Assembly: GCA_007571275.1 (NCBI GenBank)
Contig: RKRS01000215.1
Span: forward strand, 1-7,358
Source: Dehalococcoidia bacterium
Lineage (GTDB): Bacteria > Chloroflexota > Dehalococcoidia > Bin125
Direction of reading: 5' to 3'
DNA: 7,358 nt
In this document: piece after piece, positions 1 through 7,109 of the stretch
Position numbering within the stretch: the stretch's first letter is position 1
How the letters are laid out: every line of letters begins with the position of its first letter
Notes under the pieces: model-generated
What the model was told of the DNA's origin: nothing
Databases searched by the model: none
What the model saw: the letters and a program-made list of their open reading frames with translations, nothing else
Translations under genes and position numbers: made by a program

Positions 1-659
1 ACATCGCGCGGCAGATTGTGGAATGCCGCAAGCGCGGCGTCGAGATCGGCGTCGTCGTCGGCGGCGGCAATCTCTTCCGCGGCCGTCTGGCCAGCGAACT
101 GGGAATGACCGAGGCGACAGCTCACTACGCCGGCATGCTGGCCACGGTAATCAACGGTCTTGCCCTACAGGACGCGATCGAAGCGGCCGGCTGCGAAGTC
201 CGAACCATGTCAGCGCTACAGGTTCGCCAGGTCTCGGAAATATTCATCCGACGACGCGCGATCCGACATCTTGAGAAGGGCCGCATCGTCCTTTGTGTTG
301 GCGGGACGGGCAACCCCTATGTCACTACCGACACCGCCGCCGCGCTGCGTGGAATTGAGCTGGACGCTGACCAGCTCCTGATGGGGAAACACGGTACGGA
401 CGGCGTCTACACCGCCGATCCAGCTACCCACCCCGACGCCCAGCGCTACGCCCGACTCAACTACCGCGAAGCCCTCCGGCAGAATCTGGGCGTTCTGATG
501 GACGCCTCGGCCCTCGCGCTCTGCGAAGAGCACTCGCTGCCGATTGTGGTGTTCAACATCGAGACTCCGAACGCTATCGTGAGCACTGTGATCGACGGCC
601 CTGACCTCGCCCAGGCGGGAACCCGAGTCGATCACGGCGCCACCGTGCTAGCCGATTGA
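1..659 (+). CDS. pyrH: UMP kinase (uridylate kinase), 5' end cut by window edge
   Basis: PyrH phosphorylates UMP to UDP with ATP in the cytosol, feeding pyrimidine nucleotide synthesis; bacterial enzymes are hexamers of the amino-acid-kinase fold. The reading frame is open from base 3, and the codons before the GTG at 18 already read IARQIV, which matches the helix preceding the glycine loop in PyrH. That GTG is therefore an internal valine and the true start lies outside the window; compared with the roughly 240-residue family, about 35-40 residues are missing, including the N-terminal KLSGE-type motif. Visible family motifs are GGGNLFRG (bases 60-83), GMLATVINGLALQDA (about 132-176), the nucleotide-site GTGNPYVTTD (303-332), RGIELDAD, and DGVYTADP (399-422). 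The stop is TGA at 657. It heads the conserved pyrH-frr pair, with frr 27 bases downstream. The identification is firm; only the N-terminus is unseen. Confidence 0.96.
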   Translation, partial: IARQIVECRKRGVEIGVVVGGGNLFRGRLASELGMTEATAHYAGMLATVINGLALQDAIEAAGCEVRTMSALQVRQVSEIFIRRRAIRHLEKGRIVLCVGGTGNPYVTTDTAAALRGIELDADQLLMGKHGTDGVYTADPATHPDAQRYARLNYREALRQNLGVLMDASALALCEEHSLPIVVFNIETPNAIVSTVIDGPDLAQAGTRVDHGATVLAD

Positions 660-686
660 TGCCCTGATCCGACACAGGAGCGCGAT

Positions 687-1259
687 ATGTCAGAAAACGA
701 GCTCCTCGACCTTGCGTTCGACGATGCCAACTCGCGCATGGCAGGCGCGGTCAGCGCACTCCAGCGCGACCTGATGACCATCCGCACCGGACGCGCCCAC
801 ACATCGCTCGTCGACCAGCTGCGCGTCGACTACTACGGCGCCACCATGGCGCTCAATCAGCTGGCGACCATCTCCACTCCGGAAGCCCGACTGATCGCCA
901 TCCAGCCATGGGATCGGAACGCCTTCGAGCCGATCACCAAGGCGATCCAGACTTCCGACATCGGGATCAATCCACAGTCCGATGGCATCCTGATCCGTCT
1001 CGCCTTGCCTGAACTGACTGAGGAGCGCCGCCGCGACCTGGTCAAGATCGTGCACCAGAAGGCGGAAGCCGCACGGGTCGCCATCCGCAATGTCCGACGA
1101 CACATCCACGACGATCTCCGCGGTATGCAGCGCGACGGAGACCTGTCGCAGGATGAAGAGCGTCGAGCGGAATCGAAACTCGACACGCTGACCAGCCAGT
1201 TCATCGCTAGAGTTGATGCTGCGGGCAGTCAGAAGGAGCGCGAGCTCCTCGAGGTCTAG
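687..1259 (+). CDS. frr: Ribosome recycling factor
   Basis: RRF works with EF-G to split the post-termination ribosome into subunits so it can start again. The 190-residue product is close to the usual 185. The family landmarks are present: LMTIRTGRAHTSLVDQL at residues 29-45, VDYYGA near 48, ATISTPEARLIAIQPWD at 60-76, INPQSDGILIRLALPELTEERR at about 94-115, and the long C-terminal helix with the basic RNVRR patch at 134-138. The helical arms (1-30 and 107-185) flank the small middle domain, as in all RRFs. The ATG at 687 has an AGGAG at 676-680, six bases upstream, which fixes the start. Its stop is three bases before the uppS start, and the uppS ribosome site lies inside the last codons of frr, so the two are probably translated in a coupled way. 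Confidence 0.97.
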   Translation: MSENELLDLAFDDANSRMAGAVSALQRDLMTIRTGRAHTSLVDQLRVDYYGATMALNQLATISTPEARLIAIQPWDRNAFEPITKAIQTSDIGINPQSDGILIRLALPELTEERRRDLVKIVHQKAEAARVAIRNVRRHIHDDLRGMQRDGDLSQDEERRAESKLDTLTSQFIARVDAAGSQKERELLEV

Positions 1260-1262
1260 TAC

Positions 1263-2054
1263 GTGTCAAGCCCATCCGCTTCCACCATCACCCTTCCACC
1301 CGGTCAGTCCGTACTTCCGATCAGGGCAAACGGCGTACATGTCGTCGATTCACCTGAACTGCCGCAACACGTCGCAGTGATCATGGACGGCAACGGACGC
1401 TGGGCGGCGCAGCGCGGACTGCGCCCGACCGATGGACACCGCGCCGGTACCGAGAACATTCGCGCCGCGATTGAAGCGTTCGCCGAGCGCGGCGTGCGCT
1501 GTCTCACCCTGTTCGCCTTTTCGACCGAAAACTGGAAACGTCCCCGCCCGGAAGTGCGTGGACTGATGCGCATCCTCTCCTCGACGATTGACCGCGAGAT
1601 CCGACCGTTGCACGAGGCCGGGATCAAACTCCAGTACATCGGCCGGATCGACGCGCTCGACATTCGGCTGCGCCGCAAGATCAACGAAGCGATTGAACTC
1701 ACCCGGCACAACGAGCGGATGACCGTCTGTGTCGCGTTCAACTATGGCTCGCGCACCGAACTGGTCGACGCCGTGCGTCGGATCGTCGCCGATGGCGTTC
1801 ACCCAGACGCGATCACGGAGCGGATGCTCTCTGACTATCTGTACACACGAGAGCTGCCCGACCCTGACCTGATCATCCGCACGGGCGGCGACCAACGCAT
1901 CTCAAACTTCCTCCTCTGGCAGGCTGCGTACGCTGAGTATGTGTTCTCCGAGACGTACTGGCCAGACTTCAGCGAGCGTGACATCGACCACGCGCTCGCC
2001 GCGTATGCCCAGCGCACCAGAAACTTCGGCGGGCGTCCCGCCAATGGCGAATAG
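1263..2054 (+). CDS. uppS: Isoprenyl transferase (undecaprenyl diphosphate synthase type, cis-prenyltransferase)
   Basis: This enzyme condenses isopentenyl diphosphate units onto an allylic primer in cis geometry to make the long-chain polyprenyl diphosphate that becomes the lipid carrier for peptidoglycan and other wall polymers. It acts at the inner face of the membrane. Seen in the 263-residue product: HVAVIMDGNGRWA with the catalytic Asp at residue 42, FAFSTENWKRP at 84-94, FNYGSR near 159, and the C-terminal RTGGDQRISNFLLWQ at 206-220, whose acidic residue (Asp210 where many have Glu) serves magnesium and diphosphate binding. The start is GTG at 1263, supported by GAGGT at 1251-1255; it gives a Ser/Pro-rich leader of about 25-30 residues not found in the E. 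coli enzyme, and I see no better internal start before the catalytic loop. Chain length of the product cannot be read from sequence. The 3' end overlaps cdsA by 11 bases. Confidence 0.95.
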   Translation: MSSPSASTITLPPGQSVLPIRANGVHVVDSPELPQHVAVIMDGNGRWAAQRGLRPTDGHRAGTENIRAAIEAFAERGVRCLTLFAFSTENWKRPRPEVRGLMRILSSTIDREIRPLHEAGIKLQYIGRIDALDIRLRRKINEAIELTRHNERMTVCVAFNYGSRTELVDAVRRIVADGVHPDAITERMLSDYLYTRELPDPDLIIRTGGDQRISNFLLWQAAYAEYVFSETYWPDFSERDIDHALAAYAQRTRNFGGRPANGE

Positions 2055-2904
2055 CGCATCACGACGTGAACGGTTGATGGCCGGAGGCCTGGCGCTCCGA
2101 CTAGCCAGCGCAGCCGTCGGGATGCCGATCATTATCGCTGCCATCCTCATCGGTGGACCATTGTTCGCGGCGCTGCTGGCGCTCAGCCTGGCGATCGCGC
2201 TCGGTGAGATCGCTGTGATCGTGAAGCTCGAACGTCGCAGTGTGCTGTTTCTCACTGCCGTTGCAGCGATCGGCGCAATCATCGGCGTCTCAACACAGGC
2301 CGACCTACCGTTGCTCTGGCCGATTCTTGCCGCAGGACTCGGGATCGCAGCGGTGACAACGCTCGCAGCCGTCATCACCGTCCCTGAGCCGGATCCAGTT
2401 CAGCTCCGACCGCTCCTGAACAACGGACTGGCGATGCTCGGTGCGACGGCCTACCTCGCGATCCCTGGCGCGACCTTCGTGGCTGTCCGTGCTGCAGAGC
2501 AGGGAACAGACTGGATGCTGCTTGCCGTGCTCGCGGTGATGTCCACCGACGCCGCCGCCTATGCGGGCGGCCGCTTGCTTGGTCGCAGACAACTGGCGCC
2601 ATCCGTCTCGCCAAACAAGACTATGGAAGGGGCGGTCTTCGGCTGGCTCGGTGGATTCGGCGCAACCATCGCGCTGGATCAAATCCTCAACCTCGACACC
2701 GAAATCTGGCCGCTGGCTCTGCTCGCCCTCGTGCTACCGATTGCCTCACAAATCGGCGACCTGGCGGAGTCGCTGTTCAAGCGAGCGATGGACGTCAAGG
2801 ATTCGTCCAACCTCATTCCCGGCCATGGCGGCGTACTGGATCGTCTCGATTCGCTCCTGTTTGGTCTACCCGTCGTATTCTTCTTCTTGCAATGGACGAC
2901 CTGA
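2044..2904 (+). CDS. cdsA: Phosphatidate cytidylyltransferase (CDP-diacylglycerol synthase)
   Basis: CdsA converts phosphatidic acid and CTP into CDP-diacylglycerol, the precursor of the anionic and zwitterionic phospholipids. It is a polytopic membrane protein. The 286-residue product is hydrophobic with several membrane spans (clear ones near 20-60, 70-112, 128-150, 158-180, 198-215, 222-240). The C-terminal family signature is intact: SLFKRAMDVKD at 243-253, then PGHGGVLDRLD at 259-269. The upstream SPNKTMEG (189-196) corresponds to the usual SPKKTWEG motif. The frame is open further upstream (GTG at 1939), but that part translates to low-complexity sequence inside uppS. I choose ATG 2044, which overlaps the uppS end by 11 bases; ATG 2077 (residue 12) is a possible alternative. 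No good Shine-Dalgarno is seen, in keeping with coupling to uppS. The end overlaps dxr by 13 bases. Confidence 0.93.
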   Translation: MANSASRRERLMAGGLALRLASAAVGMPIIIAAILIGGPLFAALLALSLAIALGEIAVIVKLERRSVLFLTAVAAIGAIIGVSTQADLPLLWPILAAGLGIAAVTTLAAVITVPEPDPVQLRPLLNNGLAMLGATAYLAIPGATFVAVRAAEQGTDWMLLAVLAVMSTDAAAYAGGRLLGRRQLAPSVSPNKTMEGAVFGWLGGFGATIALDQILNLDTEIWPLALLALVLPIASQIGDLAESLFKRAMDVKDSSNLIPGHGGVLDRLDSLLFGLPVVFFFLQWTT

Positions 2905-4055
2905 ATCACACTCCAATCAATCTCGTACTGCTCGGCTCGACCGGCAGCATCGGACGACAGACGCTTGACGTCGTCCGCGCCATGCCCGAGCGCTTCAACA
3001 TCCTCGGCCTCGCGGCAGGACGCAATCTCGACGCGCTCGAAGCGCAGGCCAGCGAGTTTCAGCCGACATACATCTGGGCCGCTGCCGACGATCAGCCGAG
3101 GCTCGCCCAGATCGCGCGTGATCACGGGGCGATGATCACACCGATGGACGACATGGCCGCTGATCCGGACGGCAATGTCCTCGTGGTTGGAACGGCCGGT
3201 CGCGCCGGTCTCGAACCGACATTGACTGCGCTGGAGCGAGGCGGCGCAGTGGCATTGGCCAACAAGGAAGTCGTGGTCATGGCTGGCCAGCTCGTGCGCG
3301 ACGCCGTCGACCGCGGCGGCGGACAGCTACGGCCGGTCGACTCCGAACATTCCGCCATCTGGCAATGTCTCTGGGGTGAGGATGGTCACGAAATCCGCCG
3401 CATCCTGCTCACTGCATCGGGCGGCGCGCTGCGCCACCTGCCCGCCGACCAGCTCGCCGCGGTCACGCCCGAGCAAGCGCTCAATCATCCCACCTGGAAC
3501 ATGGGCGACAAGATCACGATCGACAGCGCCACACTGATGAACAAGGGCATGGAGACGATCGAAGCCAAATGGCTGTTCGACGTGCCCTACGAGCGAGTCG
3601 AGATCGTCCAACACGCCGAGTCAATCGTCCACTCGTTGGTCGAGTTTGGCGATGGCTCGGTCAAAGCTCAGCTCGGTTATCCCGACATGAAGCTGCCGAT
3701 CCAGCTCGCACTCTCGTACCCACAACGACTCGAACCGACGGTCGAGCCATTGGACCTCGCCTCGGTCGGCACGCTCAACTTCTCGCGCCCCGATCTCAAC
3801 CGTTACCCCTGTCTCAAGCTCGCCCAACAGGCAGGGCGGGCCGGCGGCACCTACCCCGCCGTCATGGCCGCCGCCGATGAAGTCGCGGTTGAGGCCTTTC
3901 TTGAGCGTCGCATCGCTTTCACTGAGATCGCCGACTTCATCCACCAGGCGATGGACGCCCACCGCAGCACCAGGAATCCCGACATCGAGGCGATCGACGC
4001 CGCCGACGCCTGGGCGCGTGGTTTCACCACCGGCAGAATCGCCGCCGCAGTCTGA
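2892..4055 (+). CDS. dxr: 1-deoxy-D-xylulose 5-phosphate reductoisomerase
   Basis: Dxr rearranges and reduces DXP to 2-C-methyl-D-erythritol 4-phosphate with NADPH, the committed step of the non-mevalonate isoprenoid route; it ultimately supplies UppS in the same operon. The 387 residues match family length. Motifs in order: NADPH-binding GSTGSIG at 15-21; ALANKEVVVMAG at 121-132; PVDSEHSAIWQ at 148-158 with metal ligands Asp150 and Glu152; TASGGALR at 174-181; the active-site loop HPTWNMGDKI at 199-208; DSATLMNKGMETIEAKWLF at 211-229 with Asn217, Lys218 and metal ligand Glu221; and GYPDMKLPI at 262-270. The C-terminal helical domain (about 300-380) is complete. Two usually strict positions differ: the common SGGPF reads SGGAL, and AANE reads AADE (Asp329). 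The start ATG lies inside cdsA with no visible Shine-Dalgarno, pointing to translational coupling. Confidence 0.96.
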   Translation: MDDLNHTPINLVLLGSTGSIGRQTLDVVRAMPERFNILGLAAGRNLDALEAQASEFQPTYIWAAADDQPRLAQIARDHGAMITPMDDMAADPDGNVLVVGTAGRAGLEPTLTALERGGAVALANKEVVVMAGQLVRDAVDRGGGQLRPVDSEHSAIWQCLWGEDGHEIRRILLTASGGALRHLPADQLAAVTPEQALNHPTWNMGDKITIDSATLMNKGMETIEAKWLFDVPYERVEIVQHAESIVHSLVEFGDGSVKAQLGYPDMKLPIQLALSYPQRLEPTVEPLDLASVGTLNFSRPDLNRYPCLKLAQQAGRAGGTYPAVMAAADEVAVEAFLERRIAFTEIADFIHQAMDAHRSTRNPDIEAIDAADAWARGFTTGRIAAAV

Positions 4056-4084
4056 ACTGACGATATCGCTAGTACGCTGAACGC

Positions 4085-5797
4085 ATGGTCCTGATCGACA
4101 CGATTCTTCCCTTCATCGGAATCTTGCTGGGCCTCGTCGTCCTGCACGAGCTGGGACACTTCGTCGCCGCCAAACTGTCCGGCGTCCGGGTCGAGGAGTT
4201 TGGTATCGGCCTGCCGCCACGGATCGGCAAGGGTTGGCAGTTCGGCGAGACCCTGTATTCGTTCAACTGGCTGCCGATCGGCGGGTTTGTGCGGCTGACT
4301 GGCGAAGAGGCGTCGGGACTGCTGATCACCAGGGTCGATCAGGACACCCCGATGAAGAACCACTTCGTCGCCGGTGACCGCATCCTCAAGATCAACGGCA
4401 AGCGCGTGGTCTCACCAGATCAATTTCTCGATCAGGTCTTCCGCTCTCAGGCCGATCCCAAACTGGAAATCACCTACGACCACACCGAGGACGATGGTCG
4501 CAAGAACACCTGGACGCTGACTACCCCTGCGCGTGAGGATGGCAACGGTGACACGCCACCAAGCCGCGGCCTGATCACGACGCGAGAACAGCGCGCCCAT
4601 TTCATCAATGAGCAGGGCGAGGCGTCGATCCTTGGCCTCACAGTCGGCATCGACCCGCGTTCGCTCGGAGCTAAATCCCGCCTGACGCGGATCATCATTC
4701 TCGCCGCCGGCGCAGCAGTCAATGCCATCCTGCCAATCATCCTCTTCGCCGTGGGCGCTCTGATTCCCGACAACATCTCTGCCGGCCCCGCCGTCGTGAC
4801 CAGCACCATCGAGCATGCCCCGGCGCATCAGGCAGGTATTCGCGCTGGCGACCACATCGTCGCGATCAATGGCGAGCCGATCCAGAACGCGGCCGACCTC
4901 TCACGCGCAATTCAGCTCAACCTTGGTGAGACCCTCCTGGTCGCTATCGAGCGCCCAGCAGCGACATCACTGACCGACAGCCGAGCTGCGCAGGAACCGG
5001 ACCGCTTCGACGTCAATGTGCACGCTCGCCTGGCGCCACAGCCCCTGACCCATGTCGTACAGCCCGGCGATTCCGTCCACGAGATCGCCGACAGACTCGG
5101 CGTGTCGGCCGCTTCGATCATTGCTGCATGGGGCATCGAGACCGAAACGCTCAAACCAGGACTGGAGCTCGAGCTACCCGGCGGCGTGACCTATGTCACT
5201 CAGGAAGACGACACGATGCTCAGCATCGCGATCGAGGAATCCGTCCGCATGGCCGCCATCTATGCCGCGCTCGGTATTGACCCGGTCCATCCGCCGCCGG
5301 GCATCACGATCGAGGTGCCGCAAGGCGCGACTGGCATCAGCATCGCAGACGCTTCACGTCGCGTCGTGCGCGACAGCCCATCGCTCGGCGAGTCCATCGC
5401 CCTCGGTTGGACACAGACACGCGACACCTTCGTTCTCGTCCGCAACCGCATTCGCTCATGGATCGCTGGCGGTGAGCCGATCGAGCTCTCTGGCCCGGTC
5501 GGAATTGCGCGGGTCACCGGAGAGGTCGTCGACCGCGCCGGCTGGTCGCGCCTGATCGAACTGGCCGCGCTGATCTCGCTCAACCTGGCGATTATCAACA
5601 TCCTGCCGTTGCCCATGCTCGACGGCGGACGCATCATGTTCGTCCTGATCGAGATCGCACGACGTGGCAAGCGCATCAGTCCCGAGCGCGAAGGGCTCGT
5701 CCATATGGCCGGCTTCGCGGCGCTGTTGGTCTTCATTGTGGTAATTAGCTATTTCGACATCATCAAAGCTGTGACCGGCGAGCCTGCCATTCCATAG
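4085..5797 (+). CDS. rseP: Site-2 intramembrane zinc metalloprotease (RseP family) with extra PDZ and tandem LysM-like insertions
   Basis: RseP-type site-2 proteases cut transmembrane substrates such as anti-sigma factors or signal-peptide remnants inside the membrane. The catalytic parts are intact: HELGH at residues 21-25 in the first membrane helix, the NWLPIGGFVRLTGE membrane-associated strand at 61-74, the DPRSLGAKSR lead-in at 190-199 before TM2 (about 203-228, with AAGAAVN where most have AGPxxN), LSGPVGIA at 468-475, and NILPLPMLDGGR at 505-516 followed by TM4 (about 540-560). The length is 570, well above the usual 350-450. Three modules explain this: a PDZ-like domain at 78-148, before TM2; the expected PDZ at 234-315, with AGIRAGDHIVAINGEPI; and two LysM-like repeats at 322-367 and 369-414. 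Topology by analogy puts the first PDZ in the cytosol and the other modules outside. The start follows dxr by 29 bases without a Shine-Dalgarno. Substrate is unknown. Confidence 0.93.
   Translation: MVLIDTILPFIGILLGLVVLHELGHFVAAKLSGVRVEEFGIGLPPRIGKGWQFGETLYSFNWLPIGGFVRLTGEEASGLLITRVDQDTPMKNHFVAGDRILKINGKRVVSPDQFLDQVFRSQADPKLEITYDHTEDDGRKNTWTLTTPAREDGNGDTPPSRGLITTREQRAHFINEQGEASILGLTVGIDPRSLGAKSRLTRIIILAAGAAVNAILPIILFAVGALIPDNISAGPAVVTSTIEHAPAHQAGIRAGDHIVAINGEPIQNAADLSRAIQLNLGETLLVAIERPAATSLTDSRAAQEPDRFDVNVHARLAPQPLTHVVQPGDSVHEIADRLGVSAASIIAAWGIETETLKPGLELELPGGVTYVTQEDDTMLSIAIEESVRMAAIYAALGIDPVHPPPGITIEVPQGATGISIADASRRVVRDSPSLGESIALGWTQTRDTFVLVRNRIRSWIAGGEPIELSGPVGIARVTGEVVDRAGWSRLIELAALISLNLAIINILPLPMLDGGRIMFVLIEIARRGKRISPEREGLVHMAGFAALLVFIVVISYFDIIKAVTGEPAIP
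4316..4528 (+). other. Extra PDZ-like domain in RseP, between TM1 and TM2
   Basis: Residues 78-148 of the protease read as a PDZ domain: a GLLITRVDQDTP opening strand, the VAGDRILKINGKRV core that matches the usual GLxxGDxIxxINGxxV, a helix (PDQFLDQVFRS), and closing strands LEITYDH and WTLTTP. It sits after GGFVRLTGE and before DPRSLGAKSR, two segments that are nearly adjacent in ordinary RseP proteins. It is followed by a linker of about 40 residues (about 149-189). The domain assignment is by eye; the cytosolic placement is inferred from E. coli RseP topology. Confidence 0.75.
5048..5326 (+). other. Tandem LysM-like repeats within RseP
   Basis: Residues 322-367 carry the LysM pattern: THVVQPGDSVHEIADRLGVS, then an SIIAAWGI segment, then LKPGLELELPGG. 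Residues 369-414 repeat it with TYVTQEDDTMLSIA, AIYAALGI and PPGITIEVPQG. The two 46-residue units line up with no gaps at an offset of 47, and I count about 18 identical positions, so they look like a diverged internal duplication. The first is the better LysM; the second has lost the GD-S/T turn (DDT instead of GDS) and may be only structural. LysM folds usually bind N-acetylglucosamine-containing glycans such as peptidoglycan. That they do so here is inference. Confidence 0.75.
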
Positions 5798-5880
5798 CGC
5801 AGATTCATTCTCGCCAGTCCGCTGCTGCGGCGCTGTGTCGCCCCCACTACACTATTCACAAACCAGCATCATGCTTGCAG

Positions 5881-5886
5881 AAGGAG
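5881..5886 (+). promoter_or_regulatory. Shine-Dalgarno sequence of the amidohydrolase gene
   Basis: AAGGAG five bases before the ATG at 5892 is the strongest ribosome site in the window. It decides the start: the same frame is open from ATG 5835, but that upstream part encodes 19 residues unlike the family, and nothing resembling a ribosome site precedes it. Confidence 0.8.
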
Positions 5887-5891
5887 CACTC

Positions 5892-7085
5892 ATGGCGTTC
5901 CAGACATTTATCGACGCCGACACTCACATCACCGAACCCGCCGACCTGTGGACATCCCGAGTCTCCTCCAAGTGGGGCGACATGGTGCTGCACGTCAAGC
6001 AGGACGACAAGGGCATCAACTCGTGGTTCGTCGGCGACCAGAAGGTGGCCGCGGCGCCGTCCGGCGTCTTCGCTGGCTGGAAGGGCAAGTTCCCCAGCTC
6101 GCCGCCGACCTACGAAGAGGCGCATCCAGCCTCGTTCGACGTGCACGAGCGACTCAAGCTGATGGACGAGACCGGCGTGTACGCGCAGGTGCTCTACCCC
6201 AACGTCGCCGGCTTCGCTTCGCAGCGATTCCTCTCGCTCAAGGATCCTGAGCTGATGCTCGAATGCGTCCGCGCCTGGAACGACTTCCAGCTGGACTGGA
6301 TTTCCGTTGCGCCGGAGCGCTTCGTCGCCAACATCTCGATCCCCTTCTGGGACGTTGAGGCGTCGGTCAAGGAGATCGAACGCGTCGCGCCCAAGGGCAT
6401 GCGCGGGATTCTCTTCACCGGCGACCCGCAGTCACATGGCGAGCCGTTCCTCGGTGACAAACACTGGGACCCGCTCTGGAACGTCGCCACCGACGCCGGC
6501 CTGCCGATCTCGTTCCACATCGGCTCCGGCGACTTCACCGACGGTTTCACCCCCGAGCGGCTCGCCGTCGATGGCCCGGAAGTCACCTACGCGCGCACCT
6601 CGACCGTGCTCTTCATGGCCAATGGCCTGCAAATGACCGACCTGCTGCTCTCGGGCGTGCTGCCGCGCTTCCCTGAGCTGAAGTTCATCTCGGTCGAGTC
6701 AGGCATCGGTTGGGTGCCCTTCTGCCTCGAGAGCTGCGACTACCACTTCATCGCCGCCGACGTGCGCAAAGCGCGACCCGAATTCGAGATGATGCCGTCC
6801 GACTACTTCCGCCGACAAGTCTACGCCTGCTACTGGTTCGAGAAGGTCGCGCCGCGCAAGCTGATCGATGACATCGGGGCAGACAACATCCTCTTCGAGA
6901 CCGACTTCCCGCACCCGACCTGCCTCTACGGCAACGTCCAGGAGACGATTGAGGACGGACTCGAGGGTCAGAGCGAAGCAGTCCGACGCAAGATTCTCTG
7001 GGAGAACTCGGCCAAGCTCTACAACATCGACATCCCCGAGGTCATGCCCGAAGGTCTCGCGGCAGCCGCAGCAGCCGGCGGCTAA
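5892..7085 (+). CDS. Metal-dependent amidohydrolase (amidohydrolase-2 / ACMSD-related family), substrate unknown
   Basis: The 397-residue product belongs to the TIM-barrel amidohydrolase-2 family, which contains hydrolases and decarboxylases such as ACMSD and many uncharacterised members in soil and marine bacteria. Visible landmarks: the N-terminal metal motif DADTHITEP (Asp8, Asp10, His12, Glu15), RLKLMDETGVYAQVLYPN at 87-104, a central ISFHIGSGD at 206-214 with the probable metal or catalytic His209, FISVESGIGWVPF at 265-277 with Glu269, and the C-terminal NILFETDFPHP at 332-342 with Asp338 and His341. There is no signal peptide, so it should be cytosolic. The tail ends in an Ala/Gly-rich run. 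Codon use looks even more G/C-ending than in the upstream operon, which could mean strong expression or separate history; I did not compute it. It is separated from rseP by 94 bases and so probably has its own promoter. The family call is firm; the substrate is not. Confidence 0.88.
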   Translation: MAFQTFIDADTHITEPADLWTSRVSSKWGDMVLHVKQDDKGINSWFVGDQKVAAAPSGVFAGWKGKFPSSPPTYEEAHPASFDVHERLKLMDETGVYAQVLYPNVAGFASQRFLSLKDPELMLECVRAWNDFQLDWISVAPERFVANISIPFWDVEASVKEIERVAPKGMRGILFTGDPQSHGEPFLGDKHWDPLWNVATDAGLPISFHIGSGDFTDGFTPERLAVDGPEVTYARTSTVLFMANGLQMTDLLLSGVLPRFPELKFISVESGIGWVPFCLESCDYHFIAADVRKARPEFEMMPSDYFRRQVYACYWFEKVAPRKLIDDIGADNILFETDFPHPTCLYGNVQETIEDGLEGQSEAVRRKILWENSAKLYNIDIPEVMPEGLAAAAAAGG

Positions 7086-7109
7086 AAGAGATCTCAGCGG
7101 CCGCGTCAT

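Noticed and set aside
18..20. GTG at 18 as the start of pyrH
   Set aside because: Codons upstream (bases 3-17) continue the PyrH sequence, and the family's N-terminal 35-40 residues would be missing, so this is an internal valine of a gene cut by the edge.
1939..2043. 35-residue N-terminal extension of CdsA from GTG 1939
   Set aside because: It translates uppS sequence in another frame into Ser/Thr/Pro/Arg-rich text unlike CdsA, and the membrane protein starts naturally at ATG 2044.
1350..2378. Long open frames on the minus strand opposite uppS and cdsA (and similar ones opposite frr, rseP and the amidohydrolase)
   Set aside because: They are shadows of high-GC coding sequence: no ribosome sites, Arg/Ser/Ala-rich composition, no recognisable motifs, and the plus-strand genes are certain.
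5819..5830. CCGC-TGCT-GCGG hairpin after rseP as a terminator
   Set aside because: Only four base pairs and no T tract follows.
5848..5853. TACACT as a -10 promoter element for the amidohydrolase
   Set aside because: Position is plausible (about 40 bases before the ATG), but no -35-like hexamer lies 16-18 bases upstream; a six-base match alone is not enough.
5835..5891. 19-residue N-terminal extension of the amidohydrolase from ATG 5835
   Set aside because: There is no ribosome site before 5835, while AAGGAG precedes ATG 5892, where the family-typical sequence begins.
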